Source of the DNA: Treponema sp.
GTDB taxonomy: Bacteria > Spirochaetota > Spirochaetia > Treponematales > Treponemataceae
NCBI GenBank assembly: GCA_016292805.1
Contig: JAEDFM010000012.1
Coordinates: forward strand, 1 to 47,551
DNA length: 47,551 nt
Direction of reading: 5' to 3'
The position numbers were made by a program, and so were the translations under genes. The notes under the pieces were generated by a model that worked only from the letters and a program-made list of their open reading frames with translations, searched no databases and had not been told where the DNA came from. Of this stretch, positions 1 to 8,464 are shown one piece after another; position 1 is the first letter of the stretch; each line of letters starts with the position of its first letter.

Positions 1-16
1 CGAAGCTGATTAGACC

Positions 17-34
17 AGGGGAAGGCTTTCCCCT
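17..34 (+). terminator. GC-rich stem-loop upstream of the first gene
   Basis: Seven-base arms AGGGGAA and TTCCCCT enclose a GGCT loop. There is no clean T-run, so this may be the terminator of a gene lying before the window or a 5' leader hairpin of the phosphoesterase gene. It ends 21 bases before that gene's start codon. Confidence 0.4.
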
Positions 35-55
35 TATAAAATATGGAGTACATAA

Positions 56-745
56 ATGAAATTTTTAGTAATTAGCGATTTACATGCAGTAAATGATCAG
101 TTAGATAAATTGGATGAACAGTTTGCGAAGGCAGATGGCGTTCTTTTTGGTGGTGATTTTGCAGAATGCTTTAAGCCTGAAACTGGAAAGGCTGCATTGG
201 AAAAATTAAGCACAAAGCACGAGGCAATATATGCTGTTCTTGGTAATTGCGATAACGAAGACTTTTTGGAAGATATGGATGAGCAGGATGTAAATGTTGA
301 AAAAACTATGGTTTTCCATGAAGGCGTTGGAATTGCAGGTGCTGGTGGCGGAACAAAGTTTACCGGCAAAACTGAATTTGAACGGGAAGAAGATGAAATT
401 CTTGCAGACTTTGATATTGTAAAAAATGCTGTGGAACAGAGCGGCGACAAGGATTTGTGGCACAATATGATTTTGATTTGTCATAATCCTCCAAAAGGTG
501 AAGTTGTTGATGCCGTAAATGCAGAATTGCATGCTGGCAGCCAGAAGTTTACAGATTTTATTAAGGAAGTTCAGCCTTTGGCAGTTGTTTGCGGTCATAT
601 TCACGAAGGTGCGGGAATTGAGAAAATTGGTGATACTGTTGTAATTAATCCTGGAAGTCTTGGTGAAAAGGGCAGCTATGGCTGGCTTACTGTAGAAAAA
701 GACGGCGACGGTAAGTGGAAGGCTGAAGCTGATTTGATTAAGTAG
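56..745 (+). CDS. Metallophosphoesterase (calcineurin-like fold)
   Basis: This 229-residue cytoplasmic protein carries the dinuclear-metal phosphoesterase motifs in order: SDLHA (D and H ligands) near residue 7, GGDF near 32, GNCDN (variant of GNHD/E) near 62, CHNPP near 142 and GHIHEG near 180. The family hydrolyses phosphomonoesters or phosphodiesters; the true substrate cannot be read from sequence. The ATG has a GGAG ribosome site seven bases upstream (45-48). Its size matches small single-domain YfcE/Rv0805-like enzymes. The next gene is an exported protein starting 57 bases downstream, with no obvious functional link. Class assignment is firm; the physiological role is unknown. Confidence 0.85.
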   Translation: MKFLVISDLHAVNDQLDKLDEQFAKADGVLFGGDFAECFKPETGKAALEKLSTKHEAIYAVLGNCDNEDFLEDMDEQDVNVEKTMVFHEGVGIAGAGGGTKFTGKTEFEREEDEILADFDIVKNAVEQSGDKDLWHNMILICHNPPKGEVVDAVNAELHAGSQKFTDFIKEVQPLAVVCGHIHEGAGIEKIGDTVVINPGSLGEKGSYGWLTVEKDGDGKWKAEADLIK

Positions 746-801
746 ATTTAAGTTGTCAGTTGTTAGACAGCTGTAGTCAGTTTTGTATGGGAGAAAATGG
801 A

Positions 802-1737
802 ATGAAAAGAAAGAGTTTAGTAATTGTAAGTCTTTTGTTGGCAGCTCAGTGTTTGATGTTTGCCGGGGAGTTTAAGTCTCTTTCTTTTGTTTCTTTTAAA
901 AACGGACTTTTTTATAAGATTGGTGATTTAACTGAAGCTTACCCTGCAAAACGTGAGCTTAAGCCTTTTGCCATGAACAAATTTGAAACTACTTATGAGC
1001 TGTGGTATAAGACTAGAGTTAAGGCTGAAAAGCTTGGTTATAATTTTGAAAATCCTGGTCAAGCTGGAACCTTTGGTAAACGGGGTGCAGAGCCTGCAGA
1101 AGAAAATGAAAATCAGCCTGTAACAACAATTAGCTGGTATGACGCAATTGTATGGTGCAATGCTTTAAGCGAAATAAATGGCAGAACTCCATGTTATACT
1201 TTCCGAGGGGAAGTTTTGCGTGATTCTTCTGATACAGCAATTTGCGATTTGTGTGAATGTAATTTTAATGCTAATGGCTTTAGACTTCCTACTGAAGCAG
1301 AATGGGAATTTGCTGCCCGCCGTACAAAAAACGGAATGCAGTCGGGAGCCTGTGTAAGTGGCCAGAAAGAAAACATTTCTGAAGAAGGGCTTTTATTTGC
1401 ATGGACCAGCGAAAATGCAAAGCGTACAAGAATTGTAGGAACTGCTGGAATTCCTTTTGATCCAAATAATGTGGCAGAAGCTGGAACTGGAAATCATAAC
1501 TTTGCCGGACTTTATGATATGAGCGGTAATGTTATGGAATACTGCTGGGACTGGTTTGGCACAGAATATAAAGACAATGAAGTTTATGGTCCGGCCTCTG
1601 GTTACGAACGGGTTAGCAGAGGCGGCAGTGTTTCCCGTTTTACACCTTACTATTTTGCTGGCGACAGATATTCTTACGATCCAAACGAATACTACAATTT
1701 CTTTGGATTCCGATTATGTTATTCCGTAAGCGAGTAA
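802..1737 (+). CDS. Exported formylglycine-generating-enzyme (SUMF1/FGE-sulfatase) domain protein
   Basis: The start was set at ATG 802 because GGGAG at 789-793 sits eight bases before it and the next residues form a signal peptide (basic MKRK, then a hydrophobic stretch ending in FAGE). An upstream TTG in frame at 760 would spoil that signal. The mature protein shows the SUMF1 fold signatures: an MNKFETTYELW-type segment, TTISWYDAIVWCNAL, GFRLPTEAEWEFAAR, GLYDMSGNVMEYCWDW, SRGGS and the C-terminal FGFRLC. Members either convert cysteine to formylglycine in sulfatases or are catalytically unrelated lectin-like exported proteins, which are common in treponemes. No sulfatase gene lies in the window, so a non-enzymatic periplasmic or surface role is as likely. 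Confidence 0.85.
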   Translation: MKRKSLVIVSLLLAAQCLMFAGEFKSLSFVSFKNGLFYKIGDLTEAYPAKRELKPFAMNKFETTYELWYKTRVKAEKLGYNFENPGQAGTFGKRGAEPAEENENQPVTTISWYDAIVWCNALSEINGRTPCYTFRGEVLRDSSDTAICDLCECNFNANGFRLPTEAEWEFAARRTKNGMQSGACVSGQKENISEEGLLFAWTSENAKRTRIVGTAGIPFDPNNVAEAGTGNHNFAGLYDMSGNVMEYCWDWFGTEYKDNEVYGPASGYERVSRGGSVSRFTPYYFAGDRYSYDPNEYYNFFGFRLCYSVSE

Positions 1738-1748
1738 CTGGTTGACAA

Positions 1749-1776
1749 AAAAGCTGATTCTTACGAACCAGCTTTT
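1749..1776. terminator. Bidirectional terminator between convergent genes
   Basis: Twelve-base arms (AAAAGCTGATTC and GAACCAGCTTTT, one A-C mismatch) enclose a TTAC loop. A-rich and T-rich flanks suit termination in both directions, for the SUMF1-type gene on plus and corA on minus. Confidence 0.8.
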
Positions 1777-1780
1777 ATAT

Positions 1781-2824
1781 TTATTTTAATTTCTTTTCCT
1801 GTTTTCTAAGCTTTTTAGTTTCCTGCTTAATTTTAGCTCTTTGTTTACGGCTAAGTTTTTTGCCATTATTAAATGCTTTTTTTGTGTCGTTAAAGTTCAA
1901 GAGCCACCAGCTGAGTATTACAGAAACAATACAAAGCAGGGTTGAAAGGGTTACTGGAACATATCCTGGTAAGGTTTCAAATGGCAGCTTAAAGTTCATA
2001 CCAAAGAAGCTGGTGATGAAAGTAGGAGCCATCATAATCAGGTTGATGATGGCAAGCTTTTTCATAACGATGTTCAGGTTGTTGGAAGTTACAGAGCTAA
2101 AGGCATCCATTACACCAAAAATAATGTTTGAGTAAGTGTCGGCCATTTCAATTGCCTGGCGGTTATCAATCATTACACCTTCAACAAAATCAATATCTTC
2201 TTCATCGAATTTAATAAGCTTAGTTACTTTCATTTTTTGCAGAAGAAGAGCATTACTGCGAAGTGATGTTGTAAAGTAAACTAGAGATTTTTCCAAACCA
2301 AGCATTAACATAATTTCGGAATTCTGGATTTCCTGTTTCATTTCATTCTGCAAGCTGGTAGAACGGCGGTTGATTTCCTTAAGGTAACGAAGGAAGTTCA
2401 AGTTAGCCCGATTCATAATCTGCACAATGAAAGAAGGGAAGTCTGTAAGTCTTATATTTTTTACTCTGTTGTTTCCAAAGTCTTTGAGAATCTCGCAGTC
2501 TGTCCAGCAAAGTGTAATGATTGTTTTGCCTTTAATAATAATACCAACTGGAACTGCAAGGTATGGAGTTTCGGCCTGTGGATCGTAAACTGGAACCCGG
2601 ACAATAGTAAGAATGTAGCCTTCACCATCTTCCATGCGGGAAAGTTCATCAGGGTCCAGAATATCCATAAGGTGATCCTGTTCAATTCCATATTCTTCCT
2701 GAAGTTCCTGAATTTCGTCACGGTTTACATTTCGTGCGTCCACCCATACAGGTTTTCTTGAGTCAATGTCGTCTTTTTTGGTTTTAGTAAATTGACCGTC
2801 AATCTGCTGCCAATGTGTAATCAT
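1781..2824 (-). CDS. corA: CorA-family magnesium/cobalt transporter
   Basis: This 347-residue protein has the CorA architecture. A long acidic/helical cytoplasmic domain (1-250) is followed by two C-terminal transmembrane helices (about 257-275 and 290-309), with the diagnostic GMN selectivity motif at 275-277 in the periplasmic loop (SFFGMNF). Homopentamers conduct Mg2+ down its gradient and close when the cytoplasmic domain binds Mg2+. The C-terminus is very basic (KLSRKQRAKIKQETKKLRK), a lysine-rich tail longer than in most CorA proteins. The gene is convergent with its left neighbour and divergent from the secretion operon. A Co2+ or Zn2+ preference cannot be excluded from sequence. Confidence 0.93.
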   Translation of the reverse strand: MITHWQQIDGQFTKTKKDDIDSRKPVWVDARNVNRDEIQELQEEYGIEQDHLMDILDPDELSRMEDGEGYILTIVRVPVYDPQAETPYLAVPVGIIIKGKTIITLCWTDCEILKDFGNNRVKNIRLTDFPSFIVQIMNRANLNFLRYLKEINRRSTSLQNEMKQEIQNSEIMLMLGLEKSLVYFTTSLRSNALLLQKMKVTKLIKFDEEDIDFVEGVMIDNRQAIEMADTYSNIIFGVMDAFSSVTSNNLNIVMKKLAIINLIMMAPTFITSFFGMNFKLPFETLPGYVPVTLSTLLCIVSVILSWWLLNFNDTKKAFNNGKKLSRKQRAKIKQETKKLRKQEKKLK

Positions 2825-3062
2825 AATTTATCCTCACGAGGCTTATATTTTTATTTAACAAACACAAGGGATAACTGGATCCGCTGTCCATATTTGCCTC
2901 CTGAAGAATTGCTGCATTGCACAGCAAAAAAGATGATTACGCCAAACTGACTAGGGAAATATTACCATTTTTTGATTTTTTTTTAAAGAATTTTATGCAA
3001 ATTTTGTCGAAAGTGATTCGCGCTGGATATATTACGGTAGAGATAAATTTGGGAGTTGAAGT
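2825..3062. other. Divergent intergenic region between corA and the secretion operon
   Basis: No gene is seen in these 238 bases. The region holds a small hairpin (TTGCTG at 2909-2914, CAGCAA at 2922-2927), A/T tracts at 2966-2990 and, close to the secretin gene, a plausible promoter described separately. Regulators of corA or of the secretion operon would be expected to bind here, but no dyad resembling a known operator was recognised. Confidence 0.5.
3004..3033 (+). promoter_or_regulatory. Putative sigma-70 promoter of the secretion/RHS operon
   Basis: TTGTCG (3004-3009) and TATATT (3028-3033) are separated by 18 bases. The gspD start codon follows 29 bases later with GGGAG at 3051-3055. 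This is the only convincing promoter ahead of the tightly packed genes running to 18592. Confidence 0.45.
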
Positions 3063-5048
3063 ATGAAAAAGTTTTATCAATTTTTTTGCCTTATATTTTT
3101 AAGTGCAAATCTGGCGGCGGGAAATTTCTATTCCTGGGATTTTGATTCATGTGAATTGAAAGATATTTTATTTATGATTTCCACAGATACGGGAATCTCT
3201 ATTTCTGCAGATGATACTGTAACTGGTAGGGGGAGCCTTAAGTTTAGTGGAAGTGATTTTAATGTTGCATTTGAATCTTTTCTGGAAGAGAACCGTTTGT
3301 TTGTAACAAAAACAGATAGCCGGTGGGTTGTAAGCCGTTTTTATTTAACTATTACAGATGATAAATATTCTTTAGATGTTTGTGATTTGTTGCCTGTTCA
3401 GATTATGGAAAAGCTTTCCTTAAATCTTAATGAGGTTATTAACTATGAACAGCTTCCTGCAATAAAGCTTTCTATGCATTTTAGAAATGTTTCAAAACAG
3501 GATTTACTGGAAGGCATTGCTGCCAGGTTTGGAAATTATGAAATTGATTTTTTGGATAACAAAATAAGTCTTCATAAATCTGTTATTCCTCCAAAGGTTT
3601 CTGCTGATGAAAGCTATGTAAAAATAACTACAGATGAAGAAAATAAATTTTGTGTTGATGTAAAAAATTGTACTTTTTTTGAAGTCCTGGAAAAACTGTT
3701 TTCTGTTGAAAATGGAAAAAAGGATTACTGTCTGCTTACACAGTCTGATTCAAAAATCATAAGGAGCAGCTTTTCTGAAAATAGTTTTGAAAACACCGTA
3801 AAAGAAATTTGTGGACAGACTGGTTATGAATACATTCTAAAAAAATCAATTTACTATTTTATTAAATCTGAAGATTCTCAGCAGACTTTGTTATATGGCG
3901 ATTCTGTTTGCAAAGAATATAAAACAGAATATCTGTCATTCAGTAAAGTAAAACAGTTGCTTTCAAAACGATTTAAAAATTTAGATGTAGTTGAACTGCC
4001 AGATGAAAAAGCTTTTTACTGTACTACAACAGAACTAATTCATAATCAGATAAAGGATTTTATTGTTTCTGTAGATGTTCCTGAAAAATCTTATACATTG
4101 CAGCTTAAATATATTGATAACGAAGCTTTTGTAGCAGGCTTGCCTCCTGAATTTGATCGGAACAGATTTCACATTTCTTCAAATAACGGGCCAGTTTATT
4201 TTTCGGGAAGCTTTGCGGAATATGAAAATTTGCAGAATCGTATACAGGAATTCGATAAGCCCCCTGTTTGTATTCGTTATGACTTATTGATTCTTCAATA
4301 CGATGAAAGTGTTCATAACAGCTGGAGTTCTTCATTTAATGCTAATCGGATCAGTTTAGGAGACAGAAATAATCTTGGGGTCCAGATAGGTTCGTTAATG
4401 AATTTGAATCTTAATCTTGTAACTTCCTTTGGATTAACCTTTGCTGCAAAGGTTCAGTCAGCCATTGAAGAAAACAGTACTAAAGTATTTGCTGACACAG
4501 TTTTATATGGAGTAAGTGGCAAACCTATTAATTTTCAAAATACAAGTACTTACAGGTATAGAGATAATAATCTGGATCCGGAAACTGGAAAACCAATTTA
4601 TTCAGGTATAACACGAGAAATCAGTTCTGGTATAAAGCTTGATGTTTGTGGCTGGGTAAGTGGGGATGGTGTTGTTACCAGTATGGTAACTGCTAGTGTT
4701 TCCAGACAGGGGATAGATACTTCTGCTTCTACGGGAAATCCTCCTCCTACAACTGAAAAATTAGTAACAACTGAGGTTTGTGGAAGAAGTGGAGAACCAA
4801 TCGTTTTAAGCGGACTTTTGCAGAATTCTACATCTGCATCAGAAGTCAGAACTCCTTTGATTTCAAAATTTCCGTTGCTTGGAAATCTATTTAAAAGTAA
4901 ATCCAAAACTAAAGAAAAAGAACAGATGGTAATTTTTCTTGTTCCTCATGTGGATTATGAGGTTGCCATAAAATCAGACTTTCTTTCTGCTGATTGGGCA
5001 AACAGAAGAATTTCTAAATTGAAAAATCTGGAGGCGATTTATGAATAA
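3063..5048 (+). CDS. gspD: Type II secretion-type secretin (GspD-like)
   Basis: A 661-residue outer-membrane pore protein. Residues 1-19 form a signal peptide. The FYSWDFDSCELKDILFMIS region just after it looks like an N0/STN domain, followed by several small N-domain-like modules. The C-terminal third is the secretin beta-domain, with GIKLDVCGWVSGDGVV, SGEPIVLSGLLQ, TPLISKFPLLGNLFKSK and EQMVIFLVPHV, the hallmark end of GspD/PilQ proteins. Secretins assemble as 12-15-mers that let folded periplasmic cargo cross the outer membrane. It is the first gene of the operon and overlaps gspE by eight bases. No pilotin or GspC is recognisable nearby. PilQ of a type IV pilus is the main alternative, but the GspG-type pseudopilin downstream argues for secretion. 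Confidence 0.88.
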   Translation: MKKFYQFFCLIFLSANLAAGNFYSWDFDSCELKDILFMISTDTGISISADDTVTGRGSLKFSGSDFNVAFESFLEENRLFVTKTDSRWVVSRFYLTITDDKYSLDVCDLLPVQIMEKLSLNLNEVINYEQLPAIKLSMHFRNVSKQDLLEGIAARFGNYEIDFLDNKISLHKSVIPPKVSADESYVKITTDEENKFCVDVKNCTFFEVLEKLFSVENGKKDYCLLTQSDSKIIRSSFSENSFENTVKEICGQTGYEYILKKSIYYFIKSEDSQQTLLYGDSVCKEYKTEYLSFSKVKQLLSKRFKNLDVVELPDEKAFYCTTTELIHNQIKDFIVSVDVPEKSYTLQLKYIDNEAFVAGLPPEFDRNRFHISSNNGPVYFSGSFAEYENLQNRIQEFDKPPVCIRYDLLILQYDESVHNSWSSSFNANRISLGDRNNLGVQIGSLMNLNLNLVTSFGLTFAAKVQSAIEENSTKVFADTVLYGVSGKPINFQNTSTYRYRDNNLDPETGKPIYSGITREISSGIKLDVCGWVSGDGVVTSMVTASVSRQGIDTSASTGNPPPTTEKLVTTEVCGRSGEPIVLSGLLQNSTSASEVRTPLISKFPLLGNLFKSKSKTKEKEQMVIFLVPHVDYEVAIKSDFLSADWANRRISKLKNLEAIYE

Positions 5049-6474
5049 ATATGATTTTAGATTAACACCGGCTTACTGTCTATTTAATGGAGCTGGAGTT
5101 AAAAATCAAAATGGAAATGAAATTACATTTCTTTTGGAAAATACGAATAACGAAGAACTTAAAACAAAATTAAAAAAAGCTTTTGTCAGTCATTTGGATT
5201 ATCTGCGAACAAAAGAAAACTGCCCTGAAATTTATAAAAAAAGTGAAATTATAAATTTTGAACTTGGCAGCAGAAATGATTTAAGAAAATATGTTTCTTC
5301 GTTATACGAGGATATTAGTTTGGAGGATGAGGAAAATTTATCAGAAGAAAAAAAACTGGAAGTGGAATCGGCAGCTGTACTTCTGCTGGATGCAATTATA
5401 AATGAAGCCTGTAGATTAGGTGCTACAGATATTCACATTGAAAATTCTCAGATTAGATATCGTGTACAAGGCAATCTTATTTCTGGGCTCAAAATTGAAG
5501 CTGATAAAAAAGATGAGTTAATCAGAAGAATCAAAATGCTTGCTGGACTGAATGTATTAGATGCTAAGAATAGTCAGGACGGGCAGTTTACATACGGTGA
5601 CAAGCATAGGGTTTTTATTCGTGTTTCAACAATGAGTGTTATTTCAAATGGATACAATTCTGTTGATGAATCTGTGGTGCTTAGACTTCTTGATACATCC
5701 AGAATTCCACTTTCTATTAATAAACTTGGATTTAATGGAATTCAAATTGAAGAACTGGAAAAAATTATTTCGTTAAAAAGCGGATTACTTTTGGTATGCG
5801 GACCAACTGGGGCTGGTAAATCAACTACAGCGGCAGCTTTGCTTATGGAAATTGCCCGAATGAACAAAGGTCAGAAAAAAATCATAAGTCTGGAGGATCC
5901 TCCTGAATATTTTATTCCAGATGTGACACAGATAAAAGTTGATGCTGAAAGGAAAAATTCATTTTCTGAAATTTTGAAACATATTTTCCGACAGGATCCA
6001 GATGTAATTATGATTGGTGAAATCAGGGATTCAGAAAGCTGTGAAACTGCAATTCGAGCCAGTCTTACCGGACATCTGGTTATTGCAACTTTACATACAG
6101 ACAACATTGCAGATTCATTTTTCCGGCTTGAAAACCTGGGAACAGATTATTCAGCTTTGTGTTCTGTTATTCGCGGAATACTTATTCAGGAAATGAACTT
6201 TTATAAAGGGAATACCAGTTTACTTGCTGAATTATCAATTCCTAAAAAATCATTACGAAAAGAATCTGTTTTGAATAGAAATACTATAGACCAGTATTTT
6301 GATTTTTATACAAATGCTGGTTCTGTGCTTAAGTCAACAATTGTAAATCAAAAAACAGAAAATCAGGATTCAGCAAAATTAAAGACTGCTGGAAAAAACA
6401 AAATAAGAAAAACAAAGGTTCACCATTTAATTAGTACTGCTTTGAATGAGGCTGCAGAAAAAGAGGAAGCGTAA
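5041..6474 (+). CDS. gspE: Type II secretion/type IV pilus ATPase (GspE-like)
   Basis: A 477-residue cytoplasmic hexameric ATPase that would power pseudopilus assembly. The Walker A motif GPTGAGKST is at 254-262 (K260), an Asp box lies around 285-290 (LEDPPEY), Walker B VIMIGEIRD at 322-330 and a His box TLHTDN near 350. The N-terminal half has the usual GspE-N2 features (ATDIHIEN, DGQFTYG, RVSTM). Two departures from textbook GspE are visible. The four-cysteine metal-binding insert is absent, and after the His box the usual QRLVR sequence is replaced by QEMNFYKG, followed by an unconserved Lys-rich tail of about 90 residues. A GGAGG site precedes the ATG. It overlaps gspD by eight bases and gspF by one. 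Confidence 0.9.
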   Translation: MNKYDFRLTPAYCLFNGAGVKNQNGNEITFLLENTNNEELKTKLKKAFVSHLDYLRTKENCPEIYKKSEIINFELGSRNDLRKYVSSLYEDISLEDEENLSEEKKLEVESAAVLLLDAIINEACRLGATDIHIENSQIRYRVQGNLISGLKIEADKKDELIRRIKMLAGLNVLDAKNSQDGQFTYGDKHRVFIRVSTMSVISNGYNSVDESVVLRLLDTSRIPLSINKLGFNGIQIEELEKIISLKSGLLLVCGPTGAGKSTTAAALLMEIARMNKGQKKIISLEDPPEYFIPDVTQIKVDAERKNSFSEILKHIFRQDPDVIMIGEIRDSESCETAIRASLTGHLVIATLHTDNIADSFFRLENLGTDYSALCSVIRGILIQEMNFYKGNTSLLAELSIPKKSLRKESVLNRNTIDQYFDFYTNAGSVLKSTIVNQKTENQDSAKLKTAGKNKIRKTKVHHLISTALNEAAEKEEA

Positions 6475-7433
6475 TGAATAAAAAAAATGTAAAACAGTTT
6501 ACTGATTCACTTTATGAACTTGTTTGTGTTCAAAATATTCCTCTTAAGGAAAGCCTGGAGATTATGGGAAATTCTGATGCTGGTGAAAACAAAAAGAAAA
6601 TTATAAATGCTGCTCAGGAAATATATGGATTTATGTTGCAGGGCCTAAGCTTTTCTGCTGCTTTATCAAAATGTACGGAAATTGCATTCGATGTTTCTTA
6701 TGTAACTTTTATAAGTTTTTCAGAGTTGACTGGAAAACTCTCTGAATCAATAAGTTTTTTAAAACGCAAAAATGATGAGCAAAAGGAAAACTCTCAATGT
6801 TTAATTGGAGCCTGTGTGTATCCTGTTTTCGTAATTTTTCTGGCTGTAGTTTTTTGTACCCTTCTTATTGTAAATGGAAATAATCTGGTTCCTGGATTTC
6901 AAAACTTGTGGACCAGGGAAACTCAATTAAAGCTTATTAAAAATATCTTATTACTGATATGTATTTCTATTTTTTCATTGAATTATCTTTTGAAAAATTT
7001 AAATCGGAATAAAACATATGAAGCTTTTGTGGTTGTTAATTTTTTGATTGAATCTGGAATGAACATGAGTATTGCTTTTAGTTATGCGGCCTTAGTTTTA
7101 GGGGAAACTACAAAAGAAGGTAAATTATTTTTACAGGCCAAGGACAGATTATCGTTAGGAATGGATCTGAAAACTGCTTTTGGAATAGAACAGAATAATT
7201 ATTTAAAAATACCTGGGTTAAAAACTGCACTTTATTATGCACAAAAAGGAGGTTCTAAAGAAAATGTGTTTGAAAAAGTTGCAGCCACAATTAAGGAAAA
7301 AGATGATCAAAGAAGAAAAATCTGCCTTTCTCTAATTGAACCTTTATTGATTGGTATAACAGGAATGCTGTTAATCGTTTTTGTTATAAATCTTATACAA
7401 CCTGTGTTGATGAATACAGGACTTTTTCTATAG
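6474..7433 (+). CDS. gspF: Type II secretion inner-membrane platform protein (GspF-like)
   Basis: At 319 residues it is shorter than the usual ~400-residue GspF. It keeps the duplicated T2SSF layout: an N-terminal cytoplasmic helical domain (1-100, with LSFSAALSK and SFSELTGKLSESI), two hydrophobic segments near 105-130 and 150-172, a second cytoplasmic domain (GMNMSIAFSYAAL; GLKTALYYAQKGGSKENVFEKV) and a final helix near the C-terminus (LIEPLLIGITGMLLIVFVI). GspF anchors the ATPase and the growing pseudopilus at the inner membrane. Start ATG overlaps the gspE stop (TAATG), typical of translational coupling. The reduced N-terminal domain fits the overall trimmed nature of this system. Confidence 0.85.
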   Translation: MNKKNVKQFTDSLYELVCVQNIPLKESLEIMGNSDAGENKKKIINAAQEIYGFMLQGLSFSAALSKCTEIAFDVSYVTFISFSELTGKLSESISFLKRKNDEQKENSQCLIGACVYPVFVIFLAVVFCTLLIVNGNNLVPGFQNLWTRETQLKLIKNILLLICISIFSLNYLLKNLNRNKTYEAFVVVNFLIESGMNMSIAFSYAALVLGETTKEGKLFLQAKDRLSLGMDLKTAFGIEQNNYLKIPGLKTALYYAQKGGSKENVFEKVAATIKEKDDQRRKICLSLIEPLLIGITGMLLIVFVINLIQPVLMNTGLFL

Positions 7434-7442
7434 GAGAAAAAA

Positions 7443-7919
7443 ATGAAGGAGAAGTTAATTGAAAAAAGAAATTGTAAAAAGTCAGAAGGATTCACTTTTG
7501 TTGAAACAATGTCAGTTCTTGCCATTGGAGCAATCCTTACAACCGGAGCCACAGTATCGGGTGCAAAACTTATTGAAAAAGCAAGACAAAGTGCTGCAAG
7601 AAATCAAATCCAGCAATACCATTCAGCCCTGCAATCATATTTCCTTGACTGCGGAAGCTATCCTACAACAGAACAGGGATTGCAGGCTTTGTGGGAAAGA
7701 CCAGTTGAGTTTCCTGTACCAGAAGAATGGAACGGACCATACCTTGAGCGTGAACCCAGTACAGATCCGTGGGGTACCAATTTTGAGTATATCAACGCTG
7801 AAGATACAACCATGCCGGCAGAGATTCCTGAGAATTTGCCCTTTGTACTTATCTCATATGGAGCAGACAAAGCAGAAGGAGGAGATGGTAATGGAAAAGA
7901 CATTTGTTCATGGAAATAA
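7443..7919 (+). CDS. gspG: Major pseudopilin (GspG-like)
   Basis: A 158-residue prepilin with a 16-residue basic leader, the cleavage motif G16|FTFVE (Glu at mature position +5) and a hydrophobic helix. The GspG signature follows: YFLDCGSYPTTEQGLQAL, a DPWG motif, and a C-terminal SYGADKAEGGDGNGKDI segment. That last segment matches the calcium-binding loop of GspG. Processing needs a prepilin peptidase (GspO/PilD), which is not in this window. It is preceded by AGGAG at 7432-7436 and its end overlaps the next small gene by 29 bases. This gene is the best evidence that the operon is a type II secretion system rather than a type IV pilus. Confidence 0.93.
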   Translation: MKEKLIEKRNCKKSEGFTFVETMSVLAIGAILTTGATVSGAKLIEKARQSAARNQIQQYHSALQSYFLDCGSYPTTEQGLQALWERPVEFPVPEEWNGPYLEREPSTDPWGTNFEYINAEDTTMPAEIPENLPFVLISYGADKAEGGDGNGKDICSWK

Positions 7920-8088
7920 ATTTTGGGTTTCGCTGGCTGTGTCTTTGTATATTTCATTGTTTATTTGTTATGGAAGTTTTATGGAATATAAGGCAGTACA
8001 GATTAAAAAATTAATCAATCATAAAACTCACAATGAAATTGTAATGGCAAATTTAAATGAATGTGAAATAGCCGGAGTTCAGAATTGA
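7891..8088 (+). CDS. Small single-span membrane protein, possible minor pseudopilus component
   Basis: A 65-residue protein overlapping the 3' end of gspG in another frame. An AAGGAGGAG ribosome site at 7876-7884 sits six bases before ATG 7891; ATG 7885 in the same frame is too close to it. One hydrophobic helix (about residues 12-28, KFWVSLAVSLYISLFICYG) is followed by a short polar tail. In position it corresponds to the gspH/I/J slot of normal operons, but the Gly-Phe-Thr-x-x-Glu cleavage site is absent, so it is not a canonical pseudopilin. Its stop overlaps the next start (TTGA). Function unknown. Confidence 0.6.
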   Translation: MEKTFVHGNKFWVSLAVSLYISLFICYGSFMEYKAVQIKKLINHKTHNEIVMANLNECEIAGVQN

Positions 8089-8453
8089 AACTGATAGATT
8101 CTGTAATATTGATAACTGTTTGTTTTTTATATTCAACAGGATTATATGGGGCTCTTGGACAGATGAAACAAATATCTGAAAAGAGCAGAAGACTGGAAAA
8201 AGAAATATCTGCTAATAGATTTATAGAACAAAGCTTTAGAAAAACTTGTGAAGGTTGTTTATACAAGGATTTGAATCAATGGCAAAGTGAATGCAGAAAT
8301 ATGTACAACCTTGAATATATTGCCTGGTGTAATGCAGAAGAGTTTATGGATGTGTCTTATGAAAATTGTGATGATCTTCTGTTTTATGGAATCTGGGAAT
8401 TGAATGATAAAAAATGTGAAGTCTATAGCAGATATTCGATTAATAAAAAGTAA
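8085..8453 (+). CDS. Small membrane-anchored protein, pseudopilin-like topology
   Basis: A 122-residue protein starting with TTG that overlaps the preceding stop codon (TTGA), implying coupled translation. The N-terminal helix (VILITVCFLYSTGLYGAL, about 7-24) is followed by a short amphipathic helix (QMKQISEKSRRLEKEISAN) and a globular cysteine-containing domain (CEGC, and Cys near 70, 82, 95 and 110) that probably forms disulfides in the periplasm. This shape resembles minor pseudopilins such as GspI or GspJ, yet there is no prepilin cleavage motif. It could instead be a GspM-like assembly factor. Not recognised as a named family. Confidence 0.65.
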   Translation: MKLIDSVILITVCFLYSTGLYGALGQMKQISEKSRRLEKEISANRFIEQSFRKTCEGCLYKDLNQWQSECRNMYNLEYIAWCNAEEFMDVSYENCDDLLFYGIWELNDKKCEVYSRYSINKK

Positions 8454-8464
8454 AAGGAGTTAAT

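Noticed and set aside
745..801. Short repeated GTCAGTTGTTAGACAGCTG-like string between the first two genes
   Set aside because: Low-complexity CAG/CTG-type wording seen also near 45763-45835; too short and imperfect to call an element.
2928..2946. A stretch resembling the GATTACGCC part of common cloning-vector lacZ sequence
   Set aside because: Only about a dozen bases match and the flanks do not; coincidence in a natural intergenic region.
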